From Geodermatophilus marinus (GTDB lineage Bacteria > Actinomycetota > Actinomycetes > Mycobacteriales > Geodermatophilaceae): 64,000 nt of DNA. Where the stretch lies: NCBI RefSeq assembly GCF_003428645.1, contig NZ_QVQH01000018.1, positions 1 to 64,000 of the forward strand, given 5' to 3'. The notes under the pieces are model-generated. The model searched no databases. It was not told the origin of the DNA and saw only the letters and a list, made by a program, of their open reading frames with translations. Shown piece after piece: positions 48,391 to 57,731 of this stretch. Each line of letters opens with the position of its first letter. The stretch's first letter is position 1. Both the position numbers and the translations under genes were made by a program.

Positions 48391-49835
48391 CCGCGGTCCC
48401 CGCGCCGCCGGCCGGGCGGCTGCCCGACGGCTTCGCCGTCCGCCTGGACCCGCGCACCCGCCGGCGCGCGGGCGGCACCGTGCTCCTGGGCGGCTCGCCG
48501 CTGCGGCTGGTCCGCCTGCTGCCCCGGGCGCAGGCACTCATGGCCGGTGACCACCTCGAGGTGCGGGACGCGGCGACCGCGGCGCTGGCCGCCCGCCTGC
48601 TGGACGCCGGCCTCGCCCACCCCGTCCCCTCGCCGTGCGCCCCGGCGGCGGCGGAGGTCACCGTCGTCGTCCCGGTGCGGGACCGTGCCGCCGAGCTGGC
48701 CCGGCTGCTCGCCGCGCTGCGCGCCGACCCCGCCACCGCCACCGTCCCCGTGCTCGTGGTGGACGACGGGTCCGCCGACCCGGCCGCGACCCGGGCGGTG
48801 GCCGGCGGTGCCGGCGCGCGGGTGCTGCGCCACGCGGTCTCCCGGGGCCCGGCCGCCGCCCGCAACGCCGGGCTGGCCGCCGCCACCACGGAGCTCGTCG
48901 CCTTCCTCGACTCGGACTGCGTGCCGCGCCCCGGCTGGCTGGACCCGCTGCTGCGGCACACCGCCGACCCGCGGCTGGCCGTCGTCGCGCCCCGGATCGC
49001 CGCGCTGGGGGAGCCGGTCGGGTTCGTCGCCCGCTACGAGACCGCGGTGAGCGCCCTGGACATGGGCCCCGACCCGGCGCCCGTGGCACCCGGGACCGCG
49101 GTCTCCTACCTGCCCAGCGCGGCGCTGCTGGCCCGCCGGGCGGCGCTCGGCGCGGGGTTCGACGAGTCCATGCGGGTGGCCGAGGACGTCGACCTGGTCT
49201 GGCGGCTGGCCGCGGCCGGCTGGCGGGTGCGCTACGAGCCGGCCGCCACCGTCGCCCACGAGCACCCCGCGAGCGCCCGCGACTGGCTGCGCCGGCGGGC
49301 CTTCTACGGCACCGGCGCCGCCCTGCTGGCCGCCCGGCACGGCGCCGCGGTCGCCCCCGTGGTGGTCTCGCCCTGGACGGCGGCGGCGTGCGCGCTGGCG
49401 CTCACCGGGCGCCGGTCGGGGCTGCTGGCCGCGGCCGGTGTGCTCGGTGCCGCCACCGCCCGGCTGGCCCCGCGGCTGGCCGGTCCGGAGGGGCGCCCGC
49501 CGGTCGGCCTGGCCGCCGCCCTCGTCCTGAGGGGCAGCGCGGCCGCCGTCCGCACGCTGGCCCGCGCGGTCACCCGGCACCACTGGCCGCTCGCCCTGGT
49601 CGCGGCGCTGACCTCCCGGCGGGCCCGCCGGGTGGTCGTCGTCGTCGCGGTGGCCGACGGGCTGCTGGGCGGCCGGGCGCACCGCCGGGACGTCGGGGTG
49701 CTGCGCTTCGCCGCCGCCCGCCGGCTGGAGGACCTCGCCTACGGCGCCGGGCTGTGGACCGGCGCCTGGCGGGCCCGCGACCCCCGGGCGCTGCTGCCGG
49801 CGGCCCCGCCGTCCCTCCCGCGCCGCCGCCGCTGA
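48387..49835 (+). CDS. mftF: Mycofactocin glycosyltransferase MftF
   Basis: 482 residues, ATG 48387. A family 2 glycosyltransferase domain: VTVVVPVRDRAAELARLLAA, LVVDDGSADPA, AFLDSDCVPRPGWL (DxD) and EDVDLVWRLAAAGW. A long N-terminal region (FAVRLDPRTRRRAGGTVLLG) and the hydrophobic C-terminal part are MftF-typical. MftF adds beta-1,4-glucose units to mycofactocin. It is the last gene of a two- or three-gene mftE unit. A 3' Pro/Arg tail closes it. Confidence 0.93.
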   Translation: MTAVPAPPAGRLPDGFAVRLDPRTRRRAGGTVLLGGSPLRLVRLLPRAQALMAGDHLEVRDAATAALAARLLDAGLAHPVPSPCAPAAAEVTVVVPVRDRAAELARLLAALRADPATATVPVLVVDDGSADPAATRAVAGGAGARVLRHAVSRGPAAARNAGLAAATTELVAFLDSDCVPRPGWLDPLLRHTADPRLAVVAPRIAALGEPVGFVARYETAVSALDMGPDPAPVAPGTAVSYLPSAALLARRAALGAGFDESMRVAEDVDLVWRLAAAGWRVRYEPAATVAHEHPASARDWLRRRAFYGTGAALLAARHGAAVAPVVVSPWTAAACALALTGRRSGLLAAAGVLGAATARLAPRLAGPEGRPPVGLAAALVLRGSAAAVRTLARAVTRHHWPLALVAALTSRRARRVVVVVAVADGLLGGRAHRRDVGVLRFAAARRLEDLAYGAGLWTGAWRARDPRALLPAAPPSLPRRRR

Positions 49836-49932
49836 CGCCACCCGTCCCGGTGCACGCGACGGGGTCGGTGGTGCGAACGCCCAGGACAGGTCACGATGGG
49901 GGCGACATGAGCGACAGCCCGGGCGCGACGCG

Positions 49933-51261
49933 GTGACCACGGTCAACCCGTGGCTCGCGCTGCCCGAGGGCCGCCCCGACCCGCTGCTGACCCGCCGCCT
50001 GCGCGCCGCGCACGAGGCCCTGGTCACCCGTGGCGCCCCCGCCCGCGACCAGGTGCGGGCCGTGGTCTGGGACTCCTGGCGGCGCAGCCTGGGCAGCGGC
50101 GTGGACCCCGACGGCGGGGCGCCCCCGGTGGAGCTCCTGGACGACGACCTCGTCGCCTACCGCGAGGCCCACCCGCTGGCGCCGGTGCTGCCGGTGATCC
50201 GGCGGCTGCTGGTCGCCGACGCCGAGGCCGACCAGATGATCGTCGCGGTCACCGACGCCGCCGGCCGCATGCTCTGGGTGGAGGGCGACCGGCGGCTGCG
50301 CGCGCGGGCCGAGGCGATGCACTTCGTCGAGGGGTCCCGGTGGTCCGAGGAGGTCGCCGGCACCAACGCGCCCGGCACCGCGCTCGCCGTCGACCACGCC
50401 GTGCAGATCTACGGCAGCGAGCACTACCGCCGGCCGGTCCAGCCCTGGAGCTGCTCGGCCGCGCCCGTGCACGACCCGGTCACCGGCGTGCTGCTCGGCG
50501 CCATCGACGTCACCGGCGGCGACCACGTGGCCAGCCCGCAGGTGCTCACGCTGGTGCGCGCCACCGTGGCCGCCGTCGAGTCCGAGCTGCGGTGGCTGCA
50601 CCGTGAGCGGCTGGCCCGCCCGGCGCCGCGGCCGCCCGCGCCCGCGCCGGCCCGCCCCCTGGCGCCCCGGCTGGAGGTCCTCGGCCGCGAGCGGGCCCGG
50701 CTGCTGCGCCCGCAGGCGGCGGTCGAGCTGTCGCTGCGCCACTCCGAGCTGCTGCTCCTGCTGGCCGAGGCCGGCGCCTCCGGCACCGGCCGCACCGCCG
50801 AGCAGCTCGCCGCCGAGTGCCACGCCGGGGAGGCCGCCCCGGTCACCGTGCGCGCCGAGCTGTCCCGGTTGCGCCGGCTGGTCGGCCCCGAGCTGGTCGG
50901 CTCGCGCCCCTACCGGCTCGTCGGCCCGCTGGACACCGACCTCGACGCGGTCCGCCGGCTGCTCGCCCGCGGCGCCGTCGGCCCCGCCCTGGAGCGCTAC
51001 CTCGGGGCGGTGCTGCCCCGCTCCACCGCCCCGGGCGTCGTCCGCGCCCGCGGCCGGCTGACGCTGTCGCTGCGCCAGGCCGTGCTGGCCGGCCGCCGCC
51101 CGGAGCTGCTGCTGCGCTACAGCCGGCTGCCCGAGGCACAGGACGACGTCGCGGTGTGGCAGACCTGCCTGGAGTCCCTGCCCCCCGGCTCGCCGCGCCG
51201 CCCCGCGGTGGCCGCCCACCTGCACCGGCTGCGCCGCGCCCCGCGGGTCCCGCTCGGGTAG
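49933..51261 (+). CDS. GAF-domain transcriptional regulator
   Basis: 442 residues from GTG 49933. The N-terminal half is an AcoR-like GAF sensor: ARDQVRAVVWDSWRRSLGSG, IVAVTDAAGRMLWVEGDRRL, and WSEEVAGTNAPGTALAVDHA (conserved in AcoR/DhaR-type activators). The sigma-54 AAA+ domain is missing. The C-terminal half has LSLRHSELLLLLAEAGASGT and TVRAELSRLRRLVGPELVGS, resembling a winged-helix DNA-binding part. Such regulators often control alcohol or aldehyde dehydrogenase genes in actinobacteria, which fits this island. A 9-codon frame at 49907-49936 overlaps its start. Confidence 0.83.
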   Translation: MTTVNPWLALPEGRPDPLLTRRLRAAHEALVTRGAPARDQVRAVVWDSWRRSLGSGVDPDGGAPPVELLDDDLVAYREAHPLAPVLPVIRRLLVADAEADQMIVAVTDAAGRMLWVEGDRRLRARAEAMHFVEGSRWSEEVAGTNAPGTALAVDHAVQIYGSEHYRRPVQPWSCSAAPVHDPVTGVLLGAIDVTGGDHVASPQVLTLVRATVAAVESELRWLHRERLARPAPRPPAPAPARPLAPRLEVLGRERARLLRPQAAVELSLRHSELLLLLAEAGASGTGRTAEQLAAECHAGEAAPVTVRAELSRLRRLVGPELVGSRPYRLVGPLDTDLDAVRRLLARGAVGPALERYLGAVLPRSTAPGVVRARGRLTLSLRQAVLAGRRPELLLRYSRLPEAQDDVAVWQTCLESLPPGSPRRPAVAAHLHRLRRAPRVPLG

Positions 51262-51374
51262 ACCGCGGCGCCCGGGGCGCACCCGGTGCCCGCCCGGCCC
51301 CCGGGGGATGCCACCGGGCCGGCCGGCCGTGCCACCGGCACGTCGAGCCCGCGCCGGTCCGGTGACGGGACGAC

Positions 51375-52376
51375 CTAGCCGAGCGTCTCGGCGAACTGCG
51401 GGACGGCGTTGTCGAGGGCGTACCCGATGCCGAGCACCGAGCCGCTGGAGAAGGCGCTGACCAGCTCCGGGTCCTCCAGCACCAGCGCGTTGCCCTGCTG
51501 CACCGAGGGCAGGGTCTGCCACACCGGGTTCGACGTGATCTCCGAGGCGTCCACGAAGATCGGGAAGACCACGGTCAGCGGCGCGTCGAGCAGCGAGACC
51601 TCCTCGTCGCTGATCGGGACGTAGAAGTTCTCCCCGGCCAGCTCCTGGATGGCCGGCGCGTTGACGAAGCCCAGCGACTCCATGAAGTCGACCCGGGCAT
51701 CGCCGCGCACGTAGGCGCCGAAGCCCTCGGAGGTGTAGGCGCCCACGGCGACCTCGGTGCCCTCGAACTCCGGGTGCTCCGCGCGCGCCTCCTCGAACTG
51801 CTGCTCGAGGTCGGCCTCGAGGTCGGCGGCCTCGTCGCTGCGCCCGAGCACCTCGCCCACCAGCTCCAGCTGCTGCTGCCAGGTGGTCTGGTAGGGCCCC
51901 ACGCCCTCGGGCTGGCCGACGGTCGGGGCGATCTGGCTGAGCAGGTCGTAGCGCTCCTGCGTGCCGTCGGAGCGGGTGTCGAGGATGACGTCGGGCTCCA
52001 GGGCCGCGATCGCCTCGAGGCTGGGCTCGAGGGTGTCGACCAGCTCGGGGGCCTCGTCGTAGCGGCCCTCGGCCCAGGGGCCCACACCCTCGCCGCCGAA
52101 GCCCAGCCAGTCGCTGGCGCCGACCGGCTCGACCCCGAGGGCCAGGGCGGTCTCGGCGTCCGACCACCCGAGCGCGACCACCCGCTGCGGCTGCTCCTCG
52201 ATCGTCACCTCGCCGAAGGCGGTGTCGACGGTGACGGGGAACGCGCCGTTCCCGGAGCCGGTGGCGGGGGTGCCGCCGGCGGCGTCCGCCTCCGCGTCGT
52301 CGGAGGCCGAGCCGCAGCCGGCGAGGAGGGCGGCGCTGAGCAGGGCAGCGCCGAGGACGGCGGGGCGTCGGGTCAT
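51375..52376 (-). CDS. Iron-siderophore ABC transporter substrate-binding lipoprotein
   Basis: 333 residues, ATG 52376. Signal peptide ends in the lipobox LLAGC (residues about 17-21). The mature domain is a FepB/FhuD-type binding protein: PQRVVALGWSDAETALALGV, LEAIAALEPDVILDTRS and the long connecting helix. No permease or ATPase gene is adjacent, so it is an orphan or uses a distant transporter. A DtxR/IdeR-like box 18 nt upstream of the start shows likely iron repression. Confidence 0.92.
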   Translation of the reverse strand: MTRRPAVLGAALLSAALLAGCGSASDDAEADAAGGTPATGSGNGAFPVTVDTAFGEVTIEEQPQRVVALGWSDAETALALGVEPVGASDWLGFGGEGVGPWAEGRYDEAPELVDTLEPSLEAIAALEPDVILDTRSDGTQERYDLLSQIAPTVGQPEGVGPYQTTWQQQLELVGEVLGRSDEAADLEADLEQQFEEARAEHPEFEGTEVAVGAYTSEGFGAYVRGDARVDFMESLGFVNAPAIQELAGENFYVPISDEEVSLLDAPLTVVFPIFVDASEITSNPVWQTLPSVQQGNALVLEDPELVSAFSSGSVLGIGYALDNAVPQFAETLG

Positions 52377-52393
52377 CAGGAGGCTCCAATACG

Positions 52394-52412
52394 GTAGGAC
52401 AGGCTCACCTAA
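52394..52412 (-). promoter_or_regulatory. IdeR/DtxR-like iron box
   Basis: Read on the minus strand the 19-mer is TTAGGTGAGCCTGTCCTAC. It matches the general IdeR/DtxR consensus (TTAGGTTAGGCTAACCTAA) at 14 of 19 positions. It lies directly upstream of the siderophore-binding lipoprotein gene, as expected for iron repression. Confidence 0.65.
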
Positions 52413-52683
52413 CTACACCGGGATCCCCCGCGGGCACGCGGGGCCGGTGCGGCGCCGGGCGCGGGGCTGCAACGGCGCTGCAACGTTGCCGCGGGGCGCG
52501 GATCCGCCCTGCCCACGGGAGCCTGCCTGCGCATCCGCGGACCCATAGGCGCAATAGCTCCGCGGACGCGGAGCGCGAGGTCGCCGCCGCGCAGGTAAGC
52601 GTGGCCTAAGTCACTCGCGCCTCGGCAGACTCCGCAGCAGGTGGCGCTCGTCCGCCACGCCCCTGCAGAGAAGCGGAGGACTC
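52413..52683. promoter_or_regulatory. Intergenic region upstream of coxS, with weak second iron box
   Basis: This is the longest non-coding interval, between divergent genes. It contains a second, weaker IdeR-like 19-mer at 52591-52609 (13 of 19 on the minus strand, TTAGGCCACGCTTACCTGC). AGCGGAGG before GTG 52684 is the coxS Shine-Dalgarno region. CAATAG near 52552 could be a -10 box, but I see no convincing -35. Confidence 0.4.
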
Positions 52684-53178
52684 GTGTCCCAGATCACCGT
52701 GCGGGTCGACGGGGTGACCTACACCGACGAGGTCGAGCCCCGGACCCTGCTGGTCCACTACCTGCGAGAGCAGCTCGGCAAGGTCGGCACCGTCGTCGGC
52801 TGCGACACCAGCAACTGCGGCGCGTGCACCGTGCACCTCGACGGCGCCGCGGTGAAGTCCTGCACCGTGCTGGCCGTCCAGGCCGACGGCAGCGAGGTCA
52901 CCACCATCGAGGGCCTGGCCGCCGAGGACGGCACCCTGCACCCGGTGCAGAAGGCCTTCCACGAGATGCACGGCCTGCAGTGCGGCTTCTGCACCCCCGG
53001 GATGATCATGGCCTCGGTCGACCTGCTCAAGGAGAACCCGCACCCGAGCGAGAGCGAGATCCGCGAGGGCATCGAGGGCAACCTCTGCCGCTGCACCGGC
53101 TACCAGAACATCGTCCGCGCGGTCCGCCAGGCCGCCGGCGAGATGTCCGCGCCCGAGACGACGGGAGCCCAGGCATGA
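52684..53178 (+). CDS. coxS: [2Fe-2S] subunit of a CODH-like molybdo-hydroxylase (CoxS)
   Basis: 164 residues, GTG 52684 with GCGGAGG upstream. Two 2Fe-2S clusters: plant-type ligands C40, C45, C48, C60 ([16 protein letters not shown]) and the helical cluster C100, C103, C135, C137 (QCGFCTPGM and CRCTGY). It passes electrons from the Moco subunit to the FAD subunit. The stop overlaps the coxL start (ATGA). The symbol follows the CO dehydrogenase family; the substrate is unproven. Confidence 0.93.
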   Translation: MSQITVRVDGVTYTDEVEPRTLLVHYLREQLGKVGTVVGCDTSNCGACTVHLDGAAVKSCTVLAVQADGSEVTTIEGLAAEDGTLHPVQKAFHEMHGLQCGFCTPGMIMASVDLLKENPHPSESEIREGIEGNLCRCTGYQNIVRAVRQAAGEMSAPETTGAQA

Positions 53179-55670
53179 CGCTCACCGAGGAGCCGCGCAC
53201 CACCGAGACCGCCCAGCCCGAGATCGGGCGGGCCCGCCGGCGCAAGGAGGACGCCCGGCTGATCACCGGCCGGACGACGTGGACCGACAACATGGTGCTG
53301 CCCGGGATGCTGCACCTGTCGATCGTGCGCAGCCCCGTGGCCCACGCCCGGATCGGCAGCGTCGACGTCAGCGCGGCCCGCGAGGCCCCCGGCGTCGTCG
53401 CCGTCTACAGCGGCCGGGACTTCGCCGAGGAGCAGGGCTCGCTGCCCTGCGCGTGGCCGGTCACCCCGGACATGGTCAACCCCGGCCACCCGTCGATCGC
53501 CGTCGAGGAGGTCAACCACGTCGGCGAGGCGGTCGCGGTCATCGTGGCGCGCAGCAAGGCCGCCGCGGCGGACGCCGTCGAGCTGGTCGACGTCGACTAC
53601 GCCGTGCTGCCGCCGGTGCTCGACATGGAGCAGGCGTCCACCCAGGACACCGACCTCTGCCACGCCCACCTGGAGTCGAACACCAGCTTCCACTTCGTCT
53701 TCGACGCCGGGGACGCCGGCACCGGCGGCGACACCGACGAGGCGTTCTCCGGTGCCGACGTCGTCGTCAGCCGGCGGTTCGTCAACCAGCGGCTCATCCC
53801 CGCGTTCATGGAGCCGCGCTCGGTGGTCGTCCAGCCGCAGGGCGACAACTACACGATGTGGTCGGCCACCCAGATCCCGCACATCCTGCGGGTCATGCTG
53901 GCGATGGTGACGGGCGTGCCGGAGCACAAGCTCCGGGTCATCGCCCCCGACGTGGGCGGTGGCTTCGGCGGGAAGCTGCAGGTGACGCCCGAGGAGGTCC
54001 TCGCGCTGCTCGTCGCCCGCCGGCTCGGCAAGCCGGTGAAGTACACCGAGACCCGCAGCGAGTCCCTGATGAGCGCCCACCACGGCCGCGACCAGATCCA
54101 GTACGTCGACGTCGCCGCCGACCGCGAGGGCAACGTCAAGGGCCTGCGCGTGCGGCTGCTCGCCGACATGGGCGCCTACCTGCGGCTGATCACCCCGGGC
54201 ACGCCCGCTCTCGGCGCCTTCATGTACCCGGCCATCTACAAGTTCCCCGCCTACCGGTTCGAGCTCAAGGGCATCTTCACGAACAAGACGCCCACCGACG
54301 CCTACCGCGGCGCCGGCCGGCCCGAGGCGACCTTCGCCATCGAGCGGATCATGGACGAGCTCGCCGTCGAGCTGGGCATGGACCCGCTCGAGCTGCGCCG
54401 CAAGAACTGGATCAAGCACGACGAGTTCCCGTTCACCATGGTGGCCGGGCTGGAGTACGACAGCGGCAACTACGAGGCCGCGACCGCGCGGGCGCTCGAG
54501 CTCATCGGCTACGACGAGCTGCGCGCGGAGCAGCAGCGCCGCCGCGAGTCGGGCGACCCCGTCCAGCTCGGCATCGGGTTCTCCACCTTCACCGAGATGT
54601 GCGGCATCGCACCCTCCCGGGTGCTGGGCTCGCTGTCCTTCGGCTCCGGTGGCTGGGAGCACGCCTCGATCCGGATGCTGCCCACCGGCAAGGTCGAGGT
54701 GGTCACCGGCGCCACGCCGCACGGGCAGGGCCACGAGACCGCCTGGAGCCAGCTGGTCGCCGACAAGCTCGGCGTCCCGTTCGAGGACGTCGAGGTGCTG
54801 CACGGCGACACGTCGATCTCCCCCAAGGGCCTGGACACCTACGGCTCCCGGTCGCTGGTGGTGGGGGGCACCGCGGTGGTCAAGGCCGCCGACAAGGTGG
54901 TGGCCAAGGCCCGCAAGGTCGCCGCCCACCTGCTGGAGGCGAGCGAGGACGACCTCGAGTTCGAGGGCGGGAAGTTCTCCGTCCGGGGGACGCCGGGCAC
55001 CGGGTTGAGCATCCAGGAGGTGGCTTTGGCCATCTTCGCCGCGCACAACTACCCGGAGGACGTCGAGCCGTCGATCGACGCCGACGCGACCTTCGACCCG
55101 GTCAACTTCTCCTTCCCCCACGGCACCCACATCTGCGCCATGGAGGTCGACACCGAGACCGGGATGGTGAAGATCCGCAAGTACGCCTGCGTCGACGACG
55201 TCGGCACGATCGTCAACCCGCTCATCGTCGAGGGGCAGATCCACGGCGGGCTGGCCCAGGGCATCGCCCAGGCCCTCTACGAGGAGGCCGTGTACGACGC
55301 CGACGGCAACCTCACCACGGGGAGCTTCGTGGACTACCTGGTGCCCTCGGCCGCCGACCTGCCGCACTTCGACACCGACAACACGGTCACGCCCTCGACC
55401 AGCAACCCGATGGGGTCCAAGGGGGTCGGGGAGGCCGGCACGATCGCCAGCACCCCGGCCGTCGTGAACGCCGCGCTGGACGCCGTCCGGCACCTGGGCG
55501 TGACCGACATCCGGATGCCGCTGACCCCCGAGCGGGTGTGGCGGGCCCTGCAGACCGGCGGTGACGGCGGCGACCGCGCCGCGGCCGGCACCACCGCCTA
55601 CGGCGGTGCGTCGACCGAGTCCACCACCGGCGTCTCCACCCCCGCGTCCAACCCCGGGGGCATCTCGTGA
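53175..55670 (+). CDS. coxL: Form II CoxL-like molybdopterin-binding large subunit
   Basis: 831 residues, ATG 53175. Aldehyde oxidase/xanthine dehydrogenase superfamily: N-terminal a/b hammerhead ([20 protein letters not shown]), Moco motifs [24 protein letters not shown] and the glutamate of [11 protein letters not shown]. The active-site loop is AYRGAGR (residues 376-382), the form II signature. True CO dehydrogenases (form I) have AYRCSFR with the Mo-Cu cysteine. The enzyme therefore probably oxidises a different substrate, possibly an aldehyde or purine-like ring. A Thr/Ser/Gly-rich 30-residue tail is unusual. Confidence 0.95.
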   Translation: MTLTEEPRTTETAQPEIGRARRRKEDARLITGRTTWTDNMVLPGMLHLSIVRSPVAHARIGSVDVSAAREAPGVVAVYSGRDFAEEQGSLPCAWPVTPDMVNPGHPSIAVEEVNHVGEAVAVIVARSKAAAADAVELVDVDYAVLPPVLDMEQASTQDTDLCHAHLESNTSFHFVFDAGDAGTGGDTDEAFSGADVVVSRRFVNQRLIPAFMEPRSVVVQPQGDNYTMWSATQIPHILRVMLAMVTGVPEHKLRVIAPDVGGGFGGKLQVTPEEVLALLVARRLGKPVKYTETRSESLMSAHHGRDQIQYVDVAADREGNVKGLRVRLLADMGAYLRLITPGTPALGAFMYPAIYKFPAYRFELKGIFTNKTPTDAYRGAGRPEATFAIERIMDELAVELGMDPLELRRKNWIKHDEFPFTMVAGLEYDSGNYEAATARALELIGYDELRAEQQRRRESGDPVQLGIGFSTFTEMCGIAPSRVLGSLSFGSGGWEHASIRMLPTGKVEVVTGATPHGQGHETAWSQLVADKLGVPFEDVEVLHGDTSISPKGLDTYGSRSLVVGGTAVVKAADKVVAKARKVAAHLLEASEDDLEFEGGKFSVRGTPGTGLSIQEVALAIFAAHNYPEDVEPSIDADATFDPVNFSFPHGTHICAMEVDTETGMVKIRKYACVDDVGTIVNPLIVEGQIHGGLAQGIAQALYEEAVYDADGNLTTGSFVDYLVPSAADLPHFDTDNTVTPSTSNPMGSKGVGEAGTIASTPAVVNAALDAVRHLGVTDIRMPLTPERVWRALQTGGDGGDRAAAGTTAYGGASTESTTGVSTPASNPGGIS

Positions 55671-55716
55671 CCGGCCCCGTGCCGGCGTCCGCCCCGACCC
55701 CTGCTGGAGGTGCCCG

Positions 55717-56574
55717 ATGATCCCCGCGGCGTTCGCCTACGCCCGGCCGACCACCGTCGAGGAGGCCCTGCAGGCCATCGCCGACGGCGGTGAGGACGTC
55801 AAGGTCATGGCCGGTGGCCAGTCCCTGATCCCGGTCATGCGGCTGCGCATGGCCGCCCCGGAGACCGTCGTCGACCTGGTCAGCGTGAGCGAGATGCGCG
55901 GGGTCCGGGACGACGGCGACGCCCTCGTCGTCGGCGCGATGACCACGCACCACGACGTGCTGGTCGACCCGCTGATCGCCGAGCACGCGCCGCTGCTGGT
56001 GCAGGCCACCGAGACCGTCGCCGACCGGCAGGTCCGCGCCCGCGGCACGTTCGGCGGGGCGCTGGCCCACGCCGACCCGGCCGGGGACCTCGCGGCGGTG
56101 GCCCTGGCCCTCGACGCGGAGATGGTCATCGCCGGCTCCGGCGGGCGGCGCACCGTCCCCGCGGCGGACTTCTTCGTCGACTACCTGACCACCTGCCTCG
56201 AGGAGGGGGAGCTGCTCGTCGAGGTCCGCATCCCCAAGCTCCGCGGGGAGTGGGGGGTGCGCTACGAGAAGTTCAACCGGGTGGCGCAGGCCTGGTCGAT
56301 CGTGGCCGTCGCCGCGGCGGTGCGCCGCGAGAACGGGCACATCGCCGAGGCGCGCATCGGGCTGACCAACATGGGCTCCACGCCCCTGCGGGCCCAGGCC
56401 ACCGAGGCGGCCCTCGCGGGTGCCGATGCCAGCGCCGCGGCCATCGCGGCGGCGGCCGAGCGGGCCGCCGAGGGCACCAGCCCGACCAGCGACCTCAACG
56501 CCCAGGCGGACTACCGCGAGCACCTCGCGCGGGTGCTCACTCGCCGCGCGGTGAGCGCCGCCGCCGGGCTGTAG
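55717..56574 (+). CDS. coxM: FAD-binding medium subunit (CoxM)
   Basis: 285 residues, ATG 55717 with GGAGG upstream. PCMH/FAD_binding_5 domain: VKVMAGGQSLIPVMRLRM and RARGTFGGALAHADPAGDL are the FAD pyrophosphate motifs. The CO_deh_flav_C domain follows (GRGE-like region WGVRYEKFNRVAQAWSIVAV). Order here is S-L-M, unlike the M-S-L order of classic cox operons but usual for form II. Electrons leave through this subunit to a quinone or other acceptor. Confidence 0.94.
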   Translation: MIPAAFAYARPTTVEEALQAIADGGEDVKVMAGGQSLIPVMRLRMAAPETVVDLVSVSEMRGVRDDGDALVVGAMTTHHDVLVDPLIAEHAPLLVQATETVADRQVRARGTFGGALAHADPAGDLAAVALALDAEMVIAGSGGRRTVPAADFFVDYLTTCLEEGELLVEVRIPKLRGEWGVRYEKFNRVAQAWSIVAVAAAVRRENGHIAEARIGLTNMGSTPLRAQATEAALAGADASAAAIAAAAERAAEGTSPTSDLNAQADYREHLARVLTRRAVSAAAGL

Positions 56575-56577
56575 CTT

Positions 56578-56668
56578 GAGGACCCCGTCCGCCCCTCGGA
56601 GGGCGACCCGGACGGGGCCTCGACCCGACCCGGCCGGTCCGCCCTCGGTCCCGAGGGCGGACCGGCCG
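56578..56668. terminator. Two adjacent hairpins between coxM and coxG
   Basis: First hairpin: CCCCGTCC (56583-56590) with GGACGGGG (56610-56617), extended by flanking GAGG/CCTC. Second: perfect 18-bp arms (56631-56648 and 56651-56668) with a 2-nt loop. They separate coxM from coxG and may cap or weaken the upstream transcript. Confidence 0.65.
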
Positions 56669-56696
56669 AGCCACGTGACCCCTCGGAGGTAGCCCC

Positions 56697-57674
56697 GTGC
56701 AGTTGGAGAACTCGTTCACCGTCCCCGTGCCGATCGACGAGGCCTGGCGCGTGCTGCTCGACATCGAGCGGATCGCGCCCTGCATGCCCGGTGCCGCCCT
56801 GGACTCGGTCGAGGGCGACTCCTTCACCGGCCGGGTGAAGGTGAAGCTCGGCCCGATCAACCTGACCTACCAGGGCAAGGCGTCCTTCGTCGAGAAGGAC
56901 GAGGCCGCGCACCGCGCGGTCATCGACGGTCGCGGCAAGGACCAGCGCGGCAACGGCACCGCCGCGGCGCTCATCACCGCGCAGCTCAAGGAGGAGGGCG
57001 CGACCACGCGGGTGGACGTCCTCACCGACCTGAACATCACCGGCCGGCCGGCCCAGTTCGGCCGCGGCGTCATGACCGACGTCGGCAACAAGCTGCTCGG
57101 CCAGTTCGCCGACAAGCTCGCCACCCAGCTCGGTCAGGGCGACCAGCCGGCCGCCGAGCCCGGCCCGGCCGCGAAGGCGGCCACGACCGCCGCCGGCGCC
57201 GCCGAGGAGGTCGCCGCCTCCGCCGAGCAGGTGCCCGGCGAGGGGGCGGCGGCGAAGACCACCCGCAAGGCCGCCGGCGCGGCGAGGAAGACGGCGGCCG
57301 CGGCCGCGGACAAGGCCGCGAAGCCGGCGGCGGAGGCCGCCGGACCCGTCGAGGCGGCCCCGACCACCGCCGCCCCCACCACCCCGGCGGCGCCGGTGAC
57401 CACCCCGGCCGGCCCCGCCGCGACCCCGGCCTCCACGCCCGCCGCGCCGGTGACCCCGGCGCCGGCGGCCCCGGCGGCGTCCACCACGCCCGCCGGGCCG
57501 GCCGCCGCCCCGGCCTCCACGCCGGCCCGCTCGACCGAGGAGCCCGAGCCGATCGACCTGCTCGAGGTCGCCGGCGGTGCGGCCATGGCCCGGTACGCGG
57601 CACCGGCCGGTGCCGCGGCCCTGCTCCTGCTGCTGATCACCCTGGTCGTGCGCCGGCGCCGCCGCCGTCGCTGA
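56697..57674 (+). CDS. coxG: CoxG-like SRPBCC protein with C-terminal membrane anchor
   Basis: 325 residues, GTG 56697 with GGAGGT upstream. The SRPBCC domain (1-145) begins MQLENSFTVPVPIDEAWRVL and has ERIAPCMPGAALDSVEGDSF and LTDLNITGRPAQFGRGVMTD, typical CoxG marks. A 130-residue Ala/Pro/Thr-rich linker leads to a hydrophobic segment APAGAAALLLLLITLVV and a run of Arg, so the protein is anchored with its domain in the cytoplasm. CoxG ties CODH-type enzymes to the membrane and, in mycobacteria, is proposed to supply quinone. Confidence 0.92.
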   Translation: MQLENSFTVPVPIDEAWRVLLDIERIAPCMPGAALDSVEGDSFTGRVKVKLGPINLTYQGKASFVEKDEAAHRAVIDGRGKDQRGNGTAAALITAQLKEEGATTRVDVLTDLNITGRPAQFGRGVMTDVGNKLLGQFADKLATQLGQGDQPAAEPGPAAKAATTAAGAAEEVAASAEQVPGEGAAAKTTRKAAGAARKTAAAAADKAAKPAAEAAGPVEAAPTTAAPTTPAAPVTTPAGPAATPASTPAAPVTPAPAAPAASTTPAGPAAAPASTPARSTEEPEPIDLLEVAGGAAMARYAAPAGAAALLLLLITLVVRRRRRRR

Positions 57675-57686
57675 CGACCGCCCCGG

Positions 57687-57722
57687 GGCGCCGTGGGAGG
57701 GCCGGTGCCCTCCCCCGGCGCC
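57687..57722. terminator. 15-bp hairpin between convergent coxG and hydrolase genes
   Basis: Arms 57687-57701 and 57708-57722 match at 14 of 15 positions with a 6-nt loop. It is a likely bidirectional terminator of both convergent units. Confidence 0.7.
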
Positions 57723-57731
57723 CTCCGGCCG

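Noticed and set aside
53175..55670. Form I (aerobic CO dehydrogenase) CoxL
   Set aside because: The active-site loop is AYRGAGR, without the cysteine of AYRCSFR, so CO oxidation should not be assumed.
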